In this document: piece after piece, positions 9,896-18,765 of the stretch
Layout: every line of letters starts with the position of its first letter
Position numbering within the stretch: position 1 is the stretch's first letter
Source: Confluentibacter flavum
GTDB lineage: Bacteria; Bacteroidota; Bacteroidia; Flavobacteriales; Flavobacteriaceae
Reading direction: 5' to 3'
DNA: 64,000 nt
Assembly: GCF_002843175.1 (NCBI RefSeq)
Contig: NZ_PJEO01000049.1
Location: forward strand, 1 to 64,000
The notes under the pieces: generated by a model
Database searches by the model: none
What the model was told of the DNA's origin: nothing
What the model saw: only the letters and a program-made list of their open reading frames with translations
Translations under genes and position numbers: made by a program

Positions 9896-12800
9896 ATGAA
9901 AAAAATATTGCCTCTATTAATTCTTGTTGCCACGATCACCCTTAGTTCTTGTAGTAAAAAAAGAGAAGGAGCCCCTAAGGTATTAGTGTTCTCTAAAACA
10001 GCGGGATTTGTACATGCCTCCATTCCAGCGGGTATCGCATCCATTCAAAAATTAGGTAGTGAAAATGGTTTTGTAGTTGATACTACAACAAACGCAGAAT
10101 TATTTAATGAAGATAACCTGAAACAATATTCGGCTGTTATTTTCTTGAGTACTACGGGTAATGTTCTAGACCATTATCAAGAAGCAGCCTTTGAGCGTTA
10201 TATACAAGCAGGAGGTGGTTTTGTTGGTATACATGCGGCAGCCGATACCGAATATGATTGGGGTTGGTATAATAAATTAGTCGGGGCTTATTTTTTAAGT
10301 CATCCACGTGGTACGCCAGAAGCAGATTTTATTATAAAAGATAAAAACTTTGTAGCAACCGAGTTTTTTACAGATACCATTTGGCATCGTACTGATGAAT
10401 TGTATAACTACAAAAAAATAAACCCAAATGTCAATGTATTGATCACTTTGGATGAATCAACCTATGAAGGTGGTATGAATGGCGATTTTCATCCCATTGC
10501 TTGGTACCATGATTTTGATGGTGGTAGAGCATTTTACACTGGTGGCGGTCATACAGATGAAAGCTTTTCAGAAGCATTATTTTTAAAACATATATTAGGT
10601 GGTATACAGTATGCTATTGGCGACAATGAGATTCTTAATTATAAAAAAGCAAGCTCTCAAATTCCTCCGGCAGCAGATCGTTTTTCTAAAGTGATGTTAA
10701 CTGAAGGTAAGTTTTACGAACCTACCGAAATGACTGTACTTCCTAACAATGACGTCCTTATTTCGCAAAGAAGAGGTGAAATAATGCTTTATAAAGCCGA
10801 TACAAGAGAAGTTAAGGAAGTGGCTAAATTGGATGTATATTTTAGCTCAGATGCACCAGGAGTCAATGCCGAAGAAGGTGTTCTTGGATTACAAAAAGAC
10901 CCAGATTTTGCTAAAAATAATTGGGTTTATGTTTTTTATTCACCAGCAGGTAGTGAAAGCGTAAACAGATTGTCCCGTTTCAAATTCAAGAATGATGTAT
11001 TTGATGTAGCTTCTGAACAAGTTATTTTAGATGTTGGCAGCCAACGTGATATTTGTTGCCATACAGGTGGCTCCATAGCTTTTGGCCCCGACGGTCTGCT
11101 GTACGTTTCTACCGGTGATAACTCAACCCCTTTTAACGAAAGGGATGTTAAATATGTTAATAATGGTTATGCACCTTTAAATGATTCTCCAGGTCATGAG
11201 CAGTACGATGCTAGAAGATCTTCGGGTAATACTAACGATTTAAGAGGAAAAATACTAAGAATAAAAGTTAATGAAGATGGTAGTTATGATATTCCAGCAG
11301 GAAATTTATTCCCAGTAGGAACAGAAAAAACAAGACCGGAAATATATACCATGGGGCATCGTAATCCGTACCGTATTTCTATAGATATGAAACGAAACTA
11401 CTTGTATTGGGGTGATGTTGGTCCAGATTCAAGGGCAGACAGTTTAAAAACACGTGGACCTAGAGGGTATGATGAAGTTAACCAAGCGAAAAAAGCTGGT
11501 AATTATGGATGGCCATTATTTATTGCCAATAATATACCTTACGTGGATTATAATTACGAAACTGGCGAATCGGGATTGCCTTTCAATCCAGAAAAACCAA
11601 TCAATAATTCTAGAAATAATACTGGTTTAACAGAACTTCCAAAAGCAGAGCAAGCCTATATTTATTATGATTATGTAAATTCTCAAGATTTTCCACAAAC
11701 AACATCTGGTGGAAGAAATGCCATGGCCGGCCCTACGTACTATTCCGATATGTATGAAGGATCTGAAGAATTACCAAGCTATTACGATGGCAAACTTATG
11801 GTGTATGATTGGGTTCGTGGATGGATGTTTGCGGTTCACTTAAATGACGATGGTAGTTTTAGTAAAATGGAACCTTTCGCTTCAGATATTACATTGAATG
11901 CTTTAATTGACATGGAGGTTGGTCCCGATGGTAGAGTGTATTTATTGGAATATGGAAATGGTTGGTTTACCCAAAATGCAGATTCGGGCTTAAGCTACAT
12001 TCAATATAAAGAAGGAAACAGACCTCCAGTAGTTGAGGGTTTAACAGTGGATGTTAATAATGGAAAATTACCATTAGCTGTGACTGTGAAAGTAGAAGCA
12101 AGAGATAGGGAAAAAGATCCAATGACTTATACATGGGATTTAGGTAATGGCGAAACCAAACAAACCAACGTGCCAGAATTAAACTATACTTATGCCAAAG
12201 CTGGAGACTATAAAATAGTAGTAGAAGTTAAAGACGATAAAGGTGAAGCAGCAAAAAGCGAAGCATTGACCATTGTTGCTGGAAACTCTAGACCAGAATT
12301 AAAAATTGACATCATAGGAGGTAATAGTTCGTTCTTTTTACCGGGAAGCTATGTGGCATATGATGTAACGGTAACCGATCCAGATGGTAACGAAAAAGTT
12401 AACAATGACAATATTTTTGTAAGTGTTGATTATTTAGAACAGATTGATAATGAAGAAGATTATTTAGGTCACCAAGAAGTATCTGCAGCAGCAACAGGTA
12501 AAGCGTTAACGCAATCCATGGATTGTAAAGCTTGCCATAAAGAAGCTGAAACATCTATTGGCCCCAAATATATAGACGTCGCAGAAAAGTATAAAAATGA
12601 AAAGCGTGCAATATCTTATTTACAGCAAAAAATTGTTTCGGGTAGTTCAGGAGTTTGGGGAGAAGTGATGATGCCTGCACATCCAAATATAACATTGGAT
12701 GAATCTAGCCAAATAGCCTCGTACATTATGGCGTTGGCTGATGATGGTGCTAAAAACCAATCATTACCAGCTCAAGGGAAAGTAAAAGCCGATCCAAAAA

Positions 12801-13294
12801 ATCCAGATCAACTGATGCGCATTACAGCTACTTATACCGATGAGGGTGAAGTAGGTGCCATTCCATTAACAGGTTCAAAATCTGTGATATTACCTAGTAG
12901 CACCGTGGCTTTTAAAGAAGACATGAAAAAAGAAGGTGTTGGTGCTAGAAGCTTTAACGGTGGTGCTATGGCGATTTTAGACCAAGCCAAAGGTTGGTTT
13001 GAATTGGGGACTGTGGATTTAACAGGGGTTAAGTCTGTTATCTTAAACGCTCGATTTTTTAGGCAACCACCAAAAGCCCAATATGCTTTTGAAGTTCGAT
13101 TGAATGCACCAGATGGCCCCATTTTAGGTAGAGGTTCTATGCCAAAACCAAAAGCAGGCGAACGCAATGTCATGATTAATGTACCAATAAAAGCGCAAAC
13201 AGGACAAACTAATTTATATGTTATTTACACAGCGCCTGGTGTTACAGAAGAAGAACCTTCTCAGTTAATGTTATCTAACGCAAGCTTTAATTAG
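9896..13294 (+). CDS. Multidomain ThuA / PQQ-type glucose dehydrogenase / PKD / cytochrome c lipoprotein
   Basis: This 1132-residue predicted lipoprotein (LSSC, Cys19) strings together several modules. Residues about 30-240 are a ThuA-like trehalose-utilisation domain (VLVFSKTAGFVH, GGGFVGIHAAADTEYDW). Residues about 265-700 are a glucose/sorbosone dehydrogenase beta-propeller (GVLGLQKDPDF, GSIAFGPDGLLYVSTGDN, MGHRNPYRISID). A PKD domain follows (about 715-800: TYTWDLGNGE). A cytochrome c segment has one haem motif, Cys877-Lys-Ala-Cys880-His881, with an MMPAHP distal Met. The last 140 residues resemble a carbohydrate-binding module. The architecture suggests periplasmic or surface oxidation of a sugar with electrons passed to the attached haem; the substrate is unknown. 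It stands alone and ends at a strong terminator. Confidence 0.88.
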   Translation: MKKILPLLILVATITLSSCSKKREGAPKVLVFSKTAGFVHASIPAGIASIQKLGSENGFVVDTTTNAELFNEDNLKQYSAVIFLSTTGNVLDHYQEAAFERYIQAGGGFVGIHAAADTEYDWGWYNKLVGAYFLSHPRGTPEADFIIKDKNFVATEFFTDTIWHRTDELYNYKKINPNVNVLITLDESTYEGGMNGDFHPIAWYHDFDGGRAFYTGGGHTDESFSEALFLKHILGGIQYAIGDNEILNYKKASSQIPPAADRFSKVMLTEGKFYEPTEMTVLPNNDVLISQRRGEIMLYKADTREVKEVAKLDVYFSSDAPGVNAEEGVLGLQKDPDFAKNNWVYVFYSPAGSESVNRLSRFKFKNDVFDVASEQVILDVGSQRDICCHTGGSIAFGPDGLLYVSTGDNSTPFNERDVKYVNNGYAPLNDSPGHEQYDARRSSGNTNDLRGKILRIKVNEDGSYDIPAGNLFPVGTEKTRPEIYTMGHRNPYRISIDMKRNYLYWGDVGPDSRADSLKTRGPRGYDEVNQAKKAGNYGWPLFIANNIPYVDYNYETGESGLPFNPEKPINNSRNNTGLTELPKAEQAYIYYDYVNSQDFPQTTSGGRNAMAGPTYYSDMYEGSEELPSYYDGKLMVYDWVRGWMFAVHLNDDGSFSKMEPFASDITLNALIDMEVGPDGRVYLLEYGNGWFTQNADSGLSYIQYKEGNRPPVVEGLTVDVNNGKLPLAVTVKVEARDREKDPMTYTWDLGNGETKQTNVPELNYTYAKAGDYKIVVEVKDDKGEAAKSEALTIVAGNSRPELKIDIIGGNSSFFLPGSYVAYDVTVTDPDGNEKVNNDNIFVSVDYLEQIDNEEDYLGHQEVSAAATGKALTQSMDCKACHKEAETSIGPKYIDVAEKYKNEKRAISYLQQKIVSGSSGVWGEVMMPAHPNITLDESSQIASYIMALADDGAKNQSLPAQGKVKADPKNPDQLMRITATYTDEGEVGAIPLTGSKSVILPSSTVAFKEDMKKEGVGARSFNGGAMAILDQAKGWFELGTVDLTGVKSVILNARFFRQPPKAQYAFEVRLNAPDGPILGRGSMPKPKAGERNVMINVPIKAQTGQTNLYVIYTAPGVTEEEPSQLMLSNASFN

Positions 13295-13314
13295 TCTTGT
13301 CAATTTATAGAATT

Positions 13315-13340
13315 AAAAGCCCGCTTATGCGGGCTTTTTT
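13315..13340 (+). terminator. Rho-independent terminator after the ThuA/dehydrogenase gene
   Basis: A 10-bp perfect stem AAAAGCCCGC / GCGGGCTTTT with a TTAT loop is followed by further T residues, 20 bases after the stop codon. Confidence 0.9.
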
Positions 13341-13386
13341 ATGGGATTATTTTAAAGTCTTTGAGATTATATTTTTTGTCTGGTTC

Positions 13387-13521
13387 GTTTAACGTTTATG
13401 TGTAAGGAACGTTGCGTGTTTGAGTGCGAGGATTTTCCGAAGGAAAATCAGAAGCTAGCAAACAAAGCAACGACCAAACGATTAAACTAAAATAAGCAAT
13501 GTTTTTTACACGGTGTTACCC
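13387..13521 (-). repeat. attC-like imperfect inverted repeat (copy 1)
   Basis: Read on the minus strand, the region runs from GGGTAAC (13521-13515, containing the TAA stop of the preceding ORF) to GTTAAAC (13393-13387). The inner arms pair imperfectly: GTGTAA-AAC-TTGC at one side (plus 13400-13415) against its complement at plus 13497-13512, 13 of 18 positions matching. A second pairing, CGTTGC-TGTTTG, is found further in, and there is a perfect 8-bp hairpin GATTTTCC-GAA-GGAAAATC at 13431-13449. The order outer box, spacer, inner box, variable centre, inner box, outer box, and the length of 135 bp, match the architecture of integron attC sites. Assignment is by structure only. Confidence 0.5.
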
Positions 13522-14081
13522 AACGTTTTTATTTCTGTTATACAATTCGGTTTCTTTTCTTTCAAATGCTGGAATTGCTATAATACTTTCCCAATTTTTA
13601 TCTATTTCGGGAAATTTATTTAGCAATTCGGTCATAAAAATCCGCCAACCTTCGAATTCCTCTGTCGCAAAAGATATTTTATTATCAGATTCAATTTTTA
13701 AACAAATATCATCTGTTGTAATTCGGTCAACTTTAAATCCAGTCAGTTTTTCAATCTCTGACCATTTGAATTGAGTAATTTCTTCATCATAATTGATCTG
13801 AAATCCGTTTTTAGTCAGTTCAATTTTTTCAATTTTTTTTCTTTTTTTGGTTTTCTTTTTTCTTAAAATAAAAATTAAGCAAGATATAAGCAGGACAATA
13901 AATATAAAAGCTATTCCAAAAATCACAAGAGTTATCCAAACTGTAACATAATTTAAATCAGGAGCAAAGGTTTTTAAAATTGACTCAGCCGAGAAGAAAA
14001 AAACTAATGATAATAAAATAAATAATACAAAATGGATTAGAATTATTTTTGATTTCTTCATTCAGTTTAAATGTTGGGTAA
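13393..14081 (-). mobile_element. Integron-cassette-like one-gene unit (copy 1)
   Basis: On the minus strand the unit begins at GTTACCC (14082-14076), carries one ORF starting 20 bases inside, and ends in the attC-like hairpin that closes with GTTAAAC. The box at the start (GTTACCC) is the exact reverse complement of the box that opens the hairpin (GGGTAAC), as expected for the two halves of one excised cassette. The 10-mer TTCGTTTAAC at 13384-13393 also recurs inverted at 14122-14131, just outside the unit. No transposase or recombinase is present. The mechanism is inferred from layout. Confidence 0.45.
13516..14061 (-). CDS. Small membrane protein of unknown function, cassette-borne
   Basis: A 181-residue protein with two strong transmembrane helices (residues about 6-25 and 40-66), a very basic linker (RKKKTKKRKKIEK) and a cytosolic C-terminal domain of about 110 residues (FKWSEIEKLTGFKVD, DDICLKIESD, EEFEGWRIFMTELLNKFP, NWESIIAIPAFE). 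I do not recognise a named family. It is the only ORF in the cassette-like unit: it starts 20 bases after the boundary, and its TAA stop lies inside the first box of the hairpin. Codon use, with long A/T runs, differs slightly from the neighbouring dehydrogenase gene. It faces away from both neighbours and has no visible promoter of its own. Confidence 0.65.
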   Translation of the reverse strand: MKKSKIILIHFVLFILLSLVFFFSAESILKTFAPDLNYVTVWITLVIFGIAFIFIVLLISCLIFILRKKKTKKRKKIEKIELTKNGFQINYDEEITQFKWSEIEKLTGFKVDRITTDDICLKIESDNKISFATEEFEGWRIFMTELLNKFPEIDKNWESIIAIPAFERKETELYNRNKNVG

Positions 14082-14191
14082 CTTTAAGATATGGATAGAT
14101 AATAAATTATCTATATCAATAGTTAAACGAAGTTCGCTATTTTTTCTCACAAAATCAAATTTCCAAATAATATAAAAATTTCAATAAAAAA

Positions 14192-14225
14192 CAAAAGCCG
14201 CTTGTTTAACTAAACAAGCGGCTTT
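14192..14225 (-). terminator. Terminator of the GH43-like operon
   Basis: The two arms AAAGCCGCTTGTTTA (14194-14208) and its perfect complement at 14211-14225 form a 15-bp stem; on the minus strand it is followed by a T-rich stretch. It lies about 20 bases after the stop of the GH43-like gene. Confidence 0.85.
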
Positions 14226-14244
14226 CATATATTTAAAAACAGCA

Positions 14245-15699
14245 TTAAGGAGTTCTAAAATTCCATTTGGAATTGTCACTGTTCATGTCAAATTCGGCAA
14301 GGGTTGGTGTGCTATCTCCAATAGATATTAACGCTAACTTTTTGTTTGAATTTGGGACTACCTTAGGCATTATTCTATAGGTGCCATCAGTCAATTGATC
14401 GATTCGCCATAATTGTTCTGGCGCACCAGTAAATGCTGGAACCGTTACTAATTCAGCATCTGCTGTTGCTGTTAATGCGCGTTCGGTTCCTTCTATGACT
14501 ATTTTATAGGATGGACTACCTAAAAATCCACTCGCTTCAGGAACTGCAGTAATGGTCCATTTTTGATGCGGACGTCCTATATAATCTCCTATTCTAACAT
14601 CAATATTTCCTGTTGGCCAGGTATTAATCACATCTGATAATTGTTGGGATGGAACGGGTACTATTGGTTCGTCTGTATTTGCGCCAAATCCTCGTGCTGT
14701 ACGTGGCATTCTTACAAAATCAACTACCAATTCTAAGGCATATCCGCGTCTTTCAGATTCAATTTCATAAGTGCCATCTTTAATATTATCTCCAGCAACT
14801 GGCCATCCATTTTTCCATAATAATGGTCTTATGGCTAATACGCTACGTCCGCCTTGATCTAAATCTGCTTCATAATGTAAAGACACTTTTTCAACGCCAT
14901 CTTCAATAATGGTGCGCCCAAAATGTCCAGCGCCGTTCATGCGTCCTCCACCAGATGAAACGACCATTTTGCCGCCACCTCTTAGCATGTCTCTTCCCAT
15001 ATTATCAAGGTAAGGGCCTGTTACTTTTTTAGAACGACCCACTACAATGTTGTAGGTTGAATTTGAACCATCGCAACAAGTGCCGTGTGTACCAAGAAGA
15101 TAATACCATCCGTCACGGTACTCCAAATCGGTAGCTTCGCAATCAATAGCAATGTCTAATGCTTCATTCCCTTTTACACGATCTCCTGTTTTAGGGTCAA
15201 GTTCAATAAGGCGAATGTTTCCAAAATAAGTGCCGTAAGATAGCCATAGACGTCCGTCGGTTGGGTCTAGTAAAAGCCCTGGATCTATGGCGTCATTGTC
15301 TTCCATATTCTTAGATTCTGCAACTAAGATAGGTTCTGTATATTTAAAATCAGGAGAGTTTGGGTCAAGCGTTTTATTCCACATGGTATTTATTTTACCA
15401 TCATGTCCACCACCCAATCCGCCACCGGTTGAGCCATATGCAATAAGGTAACGATCACCAATTTTTATGGCATCAGGAGCGGCACCACCACCGGGCCTTA
15501 CACCACCACGATTCCATGTCCAGCCATCTTCGGATATTAATCCCCCCGAGCCTGTGCCAAATGTATAATACTTGCCATCACTTTCCATGATGGTTGATGG
15601 ATCATGAATGAATGGTTTCCCAATTTGTGCCATTAATGTACCGGTCAACGATATTAATAGCATGGCTGTCCTGCCTATTTTTTTAATGCTTATTTTCAT
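14245..15699 (-). CDS. Secreted GH43-like glycosidase with C-terminal ricin-type domain
   Basis: This 484-residue secreted protein has a signal peptide ending LMAQ and a five-bladed propeller typical of glycoside hydrolase family 43 (arabinanase/xylosidase group). The three expected acidic residues are visible: Asp33 in IHDPS (base), an Asp in DNDAIDPGLL and a Glu in DCEATDLEY (acid). From about residue 310 on, three QxW-like motifs (HQKWTI, EQLWRI, SKWNF) suggest a ricin-type beta-trefoil carbohydrate-binding domain. Substrate is likely an arabinose- or galactose-containing glycan; this is inference. The frame extends 38 residues upstream, but only the Met at 15699 gives a signal peptide. 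It follows the small secreted gene by 43 bases and is probably cotranscribed with it. Confidence 0.8.
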   Translation of the reverse strand: MKISIKKIGRTAMLLISLTGTLMAQIGKPFIHDPSTIMESDGKYYTFGTGSGGLISEDGWTWNRGGVRPGGGAAPDAIKIGDRYLIAYGSTGGGLGGGHDGKINTMWNKTLDPNSPDFKYTEPILVAESKNMEDNDAIDPGLLLDPTDGRLWLSYGTYFGNIRLIELDPKTGDRVKGNEALDIAIDCEATDLEYRDGWYYLLGTHGTCCDGSNSTYNIVVGRSKKVTGPYLDNMGRDMLRGGGKMVVSSGGGRMNGAGHFGRTIIEDGVEKVSLHYEADLDQGGRSVLAIRPLLWKNGWPVAGDNIKDGTYEIESERRGYALELVVDFVRMPRTARGFGANTDEPIVPVPSQQLSDVINTWPTGNIDVRIGDYIGRPHQKWTITAVPEASGFLGSPSYKIVIEGTERALTATADAELVTVPAFTGAPEQLWRIDQLTDGTYRIMPKVVPNSNKKLALISIGDSTPTLAEFDMNSDNSKWNFRTP

Positions 15700-15742
15700 C
15701 AGTAAATAATTTTTTATAATTGATATTGAATAGGAACTAATT

Positions 15743-16477
15743 CTATTCATAACTAATTGTGATATCTTTAATTGGTTCTCCTTTTTCATCAAGAAAGCGT
15801 ACACAGAAATCACTCATTCCCGGACCATTAATGACTGCCCCACGAATGATATTTTTCCCTTTGTTAAGTGTTAAACGGGTAGAAACAACATCATCCATCA
15901 CCATACGTCTGTCGCCCGAAAGTAGTGCGGCTTCTTTTCCATTTACCCACCACATGGATGCAGAATTAGAACCTACAGCCATTCTAACGTTTTTCATTTC
16001 TTCTGGACTGTTCACGACGGTTACTGCCCAAAATACAACGCCATAAATCTGTTTATCTAACCCAAAAGCGAAACGAAATAATTTCACATTGAAATTGGTG
16101 CTCTCCAATGCATGCCATTTTAGTTGTTCGTTTCCAACTTTTACTTTGTCGCCATGCTTTGGCAGTATTGTAAATTGCTTAGCGAAATACAGGGTGTCAA
16201 ATGCTTTTCTTAGGTAGCTATCTGTAAAAACAGTATTGCCACGGTTTGGTTTGTTAATGGGTTCTAAGAGCAGCCAACGTTGAATGAACCCATCTGAGTC
16301 AGGGGTCATTTTTTTAGTTGTTGCCGAAGTGAAGTAAGGAGCGATGCTTCGTGTAGTGTCAAGTTTGGTAGCGTAATCAGCTTGTCTCTGCGCCATGGCA
16401 GAATTTCCTGATAATACCAATCCCACCAAAAATACAAAGCCCATCGCCGATAACAATGTTTTGCGTTTAATGTTCAT
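15743..16477 (-). CDS. Secreted protein of unknown function, partner of GH43-like enzyme
   Basis: A 244-residue protein with a clear signal peptide (MNIKRKTLLSAMGFVFLVGL, cleaved near SAMAQ). Two beta-rich segments follow: WLLLEPINKPNRGNTVF at about residue 68 and a jelly-roll-like stretch VAVGSNSASMWWVNGKEA followed by RLTLNKGKNIIRGAVING. The latter pattern resembles galactose-binding-like sugar-binding modules attached to Bacteroidota esterases and glycosidases. No catalytic motif was recognised. It is the first gene of a two-gene operon with the GH43-like enzyme, so a role in binding or presenting the same glycan is a reasonable guess. Confidence 0.7.
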   Translation of the reverse strand: MNIKRKTLLSAMGFVFLVGLVLSGNSAMAQRQADYATKLDTTRSIAPYFTSATTKKMTPDSDGFIQRWLLLEPINKPNRGNTVFTDSYLRKAFDTLYFAKQFTILPKHGDKVKVGNEQLKWHALESTNFNVKLFRFAFGLDKQIYGVVFWAVTVVNSPEEMKNVRMAVGSNSASMWWVNGKEAALLSGDRRMVMDDVVSTRLTLNKGKNIIRGAVINGPGMSDFCVRFLDEKGEPIKDITISYE

Positions 16478-16720
16478 GATTGATTTTTAAATTTTTTAGT
16501 TTTGTTGTTCTTGAAAAAGAAGAATTATTTACTGTAAAAATACGAAAAAAGAATTCTCATTTTTTATGACATTCATCATAATATTTTAATTAAATATGAG
16601 GGAGTTAGCACATCTTAATCATATAAATCTGAGGTCATTGATTGTCTTGTTAAATGAAAGAGATTCATTCACAAATAATTTTAAATTTCAATAATGAATT
16701 GTTTATATTACATTTACATT

Positions 16721-16797
16721 GTCATTCCTGCGCACGCAGGAATCCATAGCAAAATTTAATAGTTTCATTAATAAGATTCCTGTTTTCACAGGAATGA
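16721..16797. repeat. Bipartite palindromic repeat (GTCATTCCTGC family), copy 1
   Basis: Two hairpins face each other: ATTCCTGCG/CGCAGGAAT at 16724-16743 and GATTCCTG/CAGGAATG at 16775-16796, with outer ends GTCATTCCTG and CAGGAATGATAG forming imperfect terminal inverted repeats. The same family occurs at 39214-39319 and 51337-51361. It has MITE- or REP-like character and encodes nothing. It occupies the space up to ten bases before the dnaG start and supplies the in-frame stop TAG at 16798-16800. The rest of the 16478-16806 gap is AT-rich with no gene. Confidence 0.8.
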
Positions 16798-16806
16798 TAG
16801 AACAAT

Positions 16807-18765
16807 TTGATATCACCAGCATCCATAGATTTAGTATTTGAAACCGCCCGAGTAGAGGAGGTTATTGGCGATTTTGTACAGCTTAAAAAATCGGGCAGTA
16901 ACTTTAAAGGCTTAAGTCCTTTTAGCGATGAACGTTCACCAAGTTTTATGGTATCACCAGTAAAACAAATATGGAAGGATTTTAGTAGCGGTAAAGGGGG
17001 CAATGTGGTCGCATTTTTAATGGAACACGAACATTTTACCTATCCCGAAGCTATTAAATATTTAGCTAAAAAATACAATCTAGAGATAGAAGAAACGGAG
17101 CAAAGTAATGAGCAAAAGGAACATGCCAACGAGCGCGAAAGTTTGTATTTGGTAAATGAGTTTGCCAATACCTATTTTCAAAAAGTACTGCATAAAACCG
17201 ACCAAGGGAAATCCATTGGCCTTAGTTATTTTAAAGAGCGTGGTTTTACGGAAGACACCATTAAAAAATTTGATCTAGGGTATTCGTTAGATGCTTGGCA
17301 AGCCTTTACCGATGACGCTTTAAAACATGGCTACAATATTGATTATTTAGAAAAAACAGGACTCACCATAGTTAAGGACGATAAACGGTTTGATAGGTTT
17401 AAAGGGCGTGTGATGTTCCCTATAAAAAGTATGAGCGGCCGTGTGTTGGGCTTCGGCGGACGTATTTTAACAAATGACAAAAAAGCGGCCAAATATGTCA
17501 ACTCTCCCGAGAGTGAGGTATACCATAAAAGTAATGTGTTATATGGTATTTTTCATGCCAAGCAAAGCATCGCTAAAGAAGATAATTGTTTTTTGGTGGA
17601 AGGTTATACCGATGTGATCCAGTTTCATCAAACTGGTATTAAAAATGTAGTGGCGTCTTCTGGTACGGCATTAACAGCGGAACAAATTAGATTAGTCAAT
17701 AGGCTGACTAAAAACATAACCGTATTGTTTGATGGAGATGCGGCAGGAATGCGTGCCTCCATTCGTGGGATTGATTTAATTTTAGAACAAGGGATGAACG
17801 TTCGGGTGTGTACGTTTCCTGAGGGTGACGACCCCGACAGTTTTGCGAGAAAAAATACGCTTGAAGAACTGTCATTGTATCTTGAGGAGAACGCTAAAGA
17901 TTTTATCCAATTTAAGGCGTCGCTATTAGTTGAAGATTCTAAAAATGACCCCATAAAAAAAGCGGAAACCGTTAGGGATATTGTAAACAGTATTTCTAAA
18001 ATTCCAGACCGTATAAAAAAGGAAATCTATATTCAAGAATGCGCCAGAATCATGGACATTAGTGAAGAAGTTTTATTTAGCACGCTGGCACAAATTAATA
18101 AGAAAGATGTGCAAGAAGCGAATACCCAGTATAAAGCAGAACAAAAGGCATTTGATGTTATAAAGAACCAACAGCCAATAAAAAAGGTGGATGTTCAATA
18201 TGTGCTGGAACGAAAAATTATAGAAGTGTTGTTGCTTTATGGAAATAAAACAGAAGATTTTGAAGATTTGGTTTTAAAGGAAAATGATAAAAGCGAACTT
18301 GTTTTAGAGCCTATCAAACAAACGGCGAAAGTATTTGAAAAAGTGTTTTTGGATTTACAGGAAGATGAAATGGAATTTTCAAATCCGCAATTTAAAACTT
18401 TGTATTATACTATTATTGATGCTTTAAATCAGAATCCAGATTTTGAACTTAAAACATTTGTTAATATCGTCGATGCGGACATGGGTAATGAGATAACCAC
18501 TATTCTAATGGAAGACGAGCGTTATAGTCTAGATAATTGGCAACGCATGAATATTTATCCAAAAGATAAAACTTCCAGCGTTGCCCAATTAGTTAGTGAA
18601 ACCATATTGAGTTTAAGATGTTTTTTAATAGAACAGAAGGTCTTTGAATTTCAACAGGAAACGTTGAGAAATAAATCTGAAATTAACAGAAGTGTTCTCG
18701 AGGAAGTCAAAGACTATTCTGGGCTAAAAATGCTTTTATCTAGAAAACTCAATAGAGTACTATGA
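16807..18765 (+). CDS. dnaG: DNA primase (zinc ligands degenerate)
   Basis: Synthesises RNA primers at the replication fork. The 652-residue protein has the N-terminal primase fold (VIGDFVQLKKSG, SPFSDERSPSFMVSP), the catalytic core and TOPRIM motifs EGYTD and DGDAAG, and a long C-terminal DnaB-interaction region. In the N-terminal CHC2 zinc-finger segment, the usual CCPFH and CxxC ligands are replaced by LSPFS and DFSSGK, so no zinc ligands are left; I recall the same loss in other Flavobacteriaceae. The start codon is TTG: an in-frame TAG from the adjoining repeat at 16798-16800 excludes any upstream start, and the first downstream Met is about 48 residues into the domain. The stop overlaps the convergent regulator gene by six bases. 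Confidence 0.93.
   Translation: MISPASIDLVFETARVEEVIGDFVQLKKSGSNFKGLSPFSDERSPSFMVSPVKQIWKDFSSGKGGNVVAFLMEHEHFTYPEAIKYLAKKYNLEIEETEQSNEQKEHANERESLYLVNEFANTYFQKVLHKTDQGKSIGLSYFKERGFTEDTIKKFDLGYSLDAWQAFTDDALKHGYNIDYLEKTGLTIVKDDKRFDRFKGRVMFPIKSMSGRVLGFGGRILTNDKKAAKYVNSPESEVYHKSNVLYGIFHAKQSIAKEDNCFLVEGYTDVIQFHQTGIKNVVASSGTALTAEQIRLVNRLTKNITVLFDGDAAGMRASIRGIDLILEQGMNVRVCTFPEGDDPDSFARKNTLEELSLYLEENAKDFIQFKASLLVEDSKNDPIKKAETVRDIVNSISKIPDRIKKEIYIQECARIMDISEEVLFSTLAQINKKDVQEANTQYKAEQKAFDVIKNQQPIKKVDVQYVLERKIIEVLLLYGNKTEDFEDLVLKENDKSELVLEPIKQTAKVFEKVFLDLQEDEMEFSNPQFKTLYYTIIDALNQNPDFELKTFVNIVDADMGNEITTILMEDERYSLDNWQRMNIYPKDKTSSVAQLVSETILSLRCFLIEQKVFEFQQETLRNKSEINRSVLEEVKDYSGLKMLLSRKLNRVL

Noticed and set aside
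13384-14131. Insertion sequence or MITE explanation for the first cassette-like unit
   Set aside because: No transposase, no target-site duplication recognised, and the hairpin lies only on one side of the ORF. Not fully excluded.
16722-17003. Minus-strand ORF across the repeat and the dnaG start (YHSCENRNL peptide)
   Set aside because: It is the repeat plus antisense of a well-conserved primase N-terminus.
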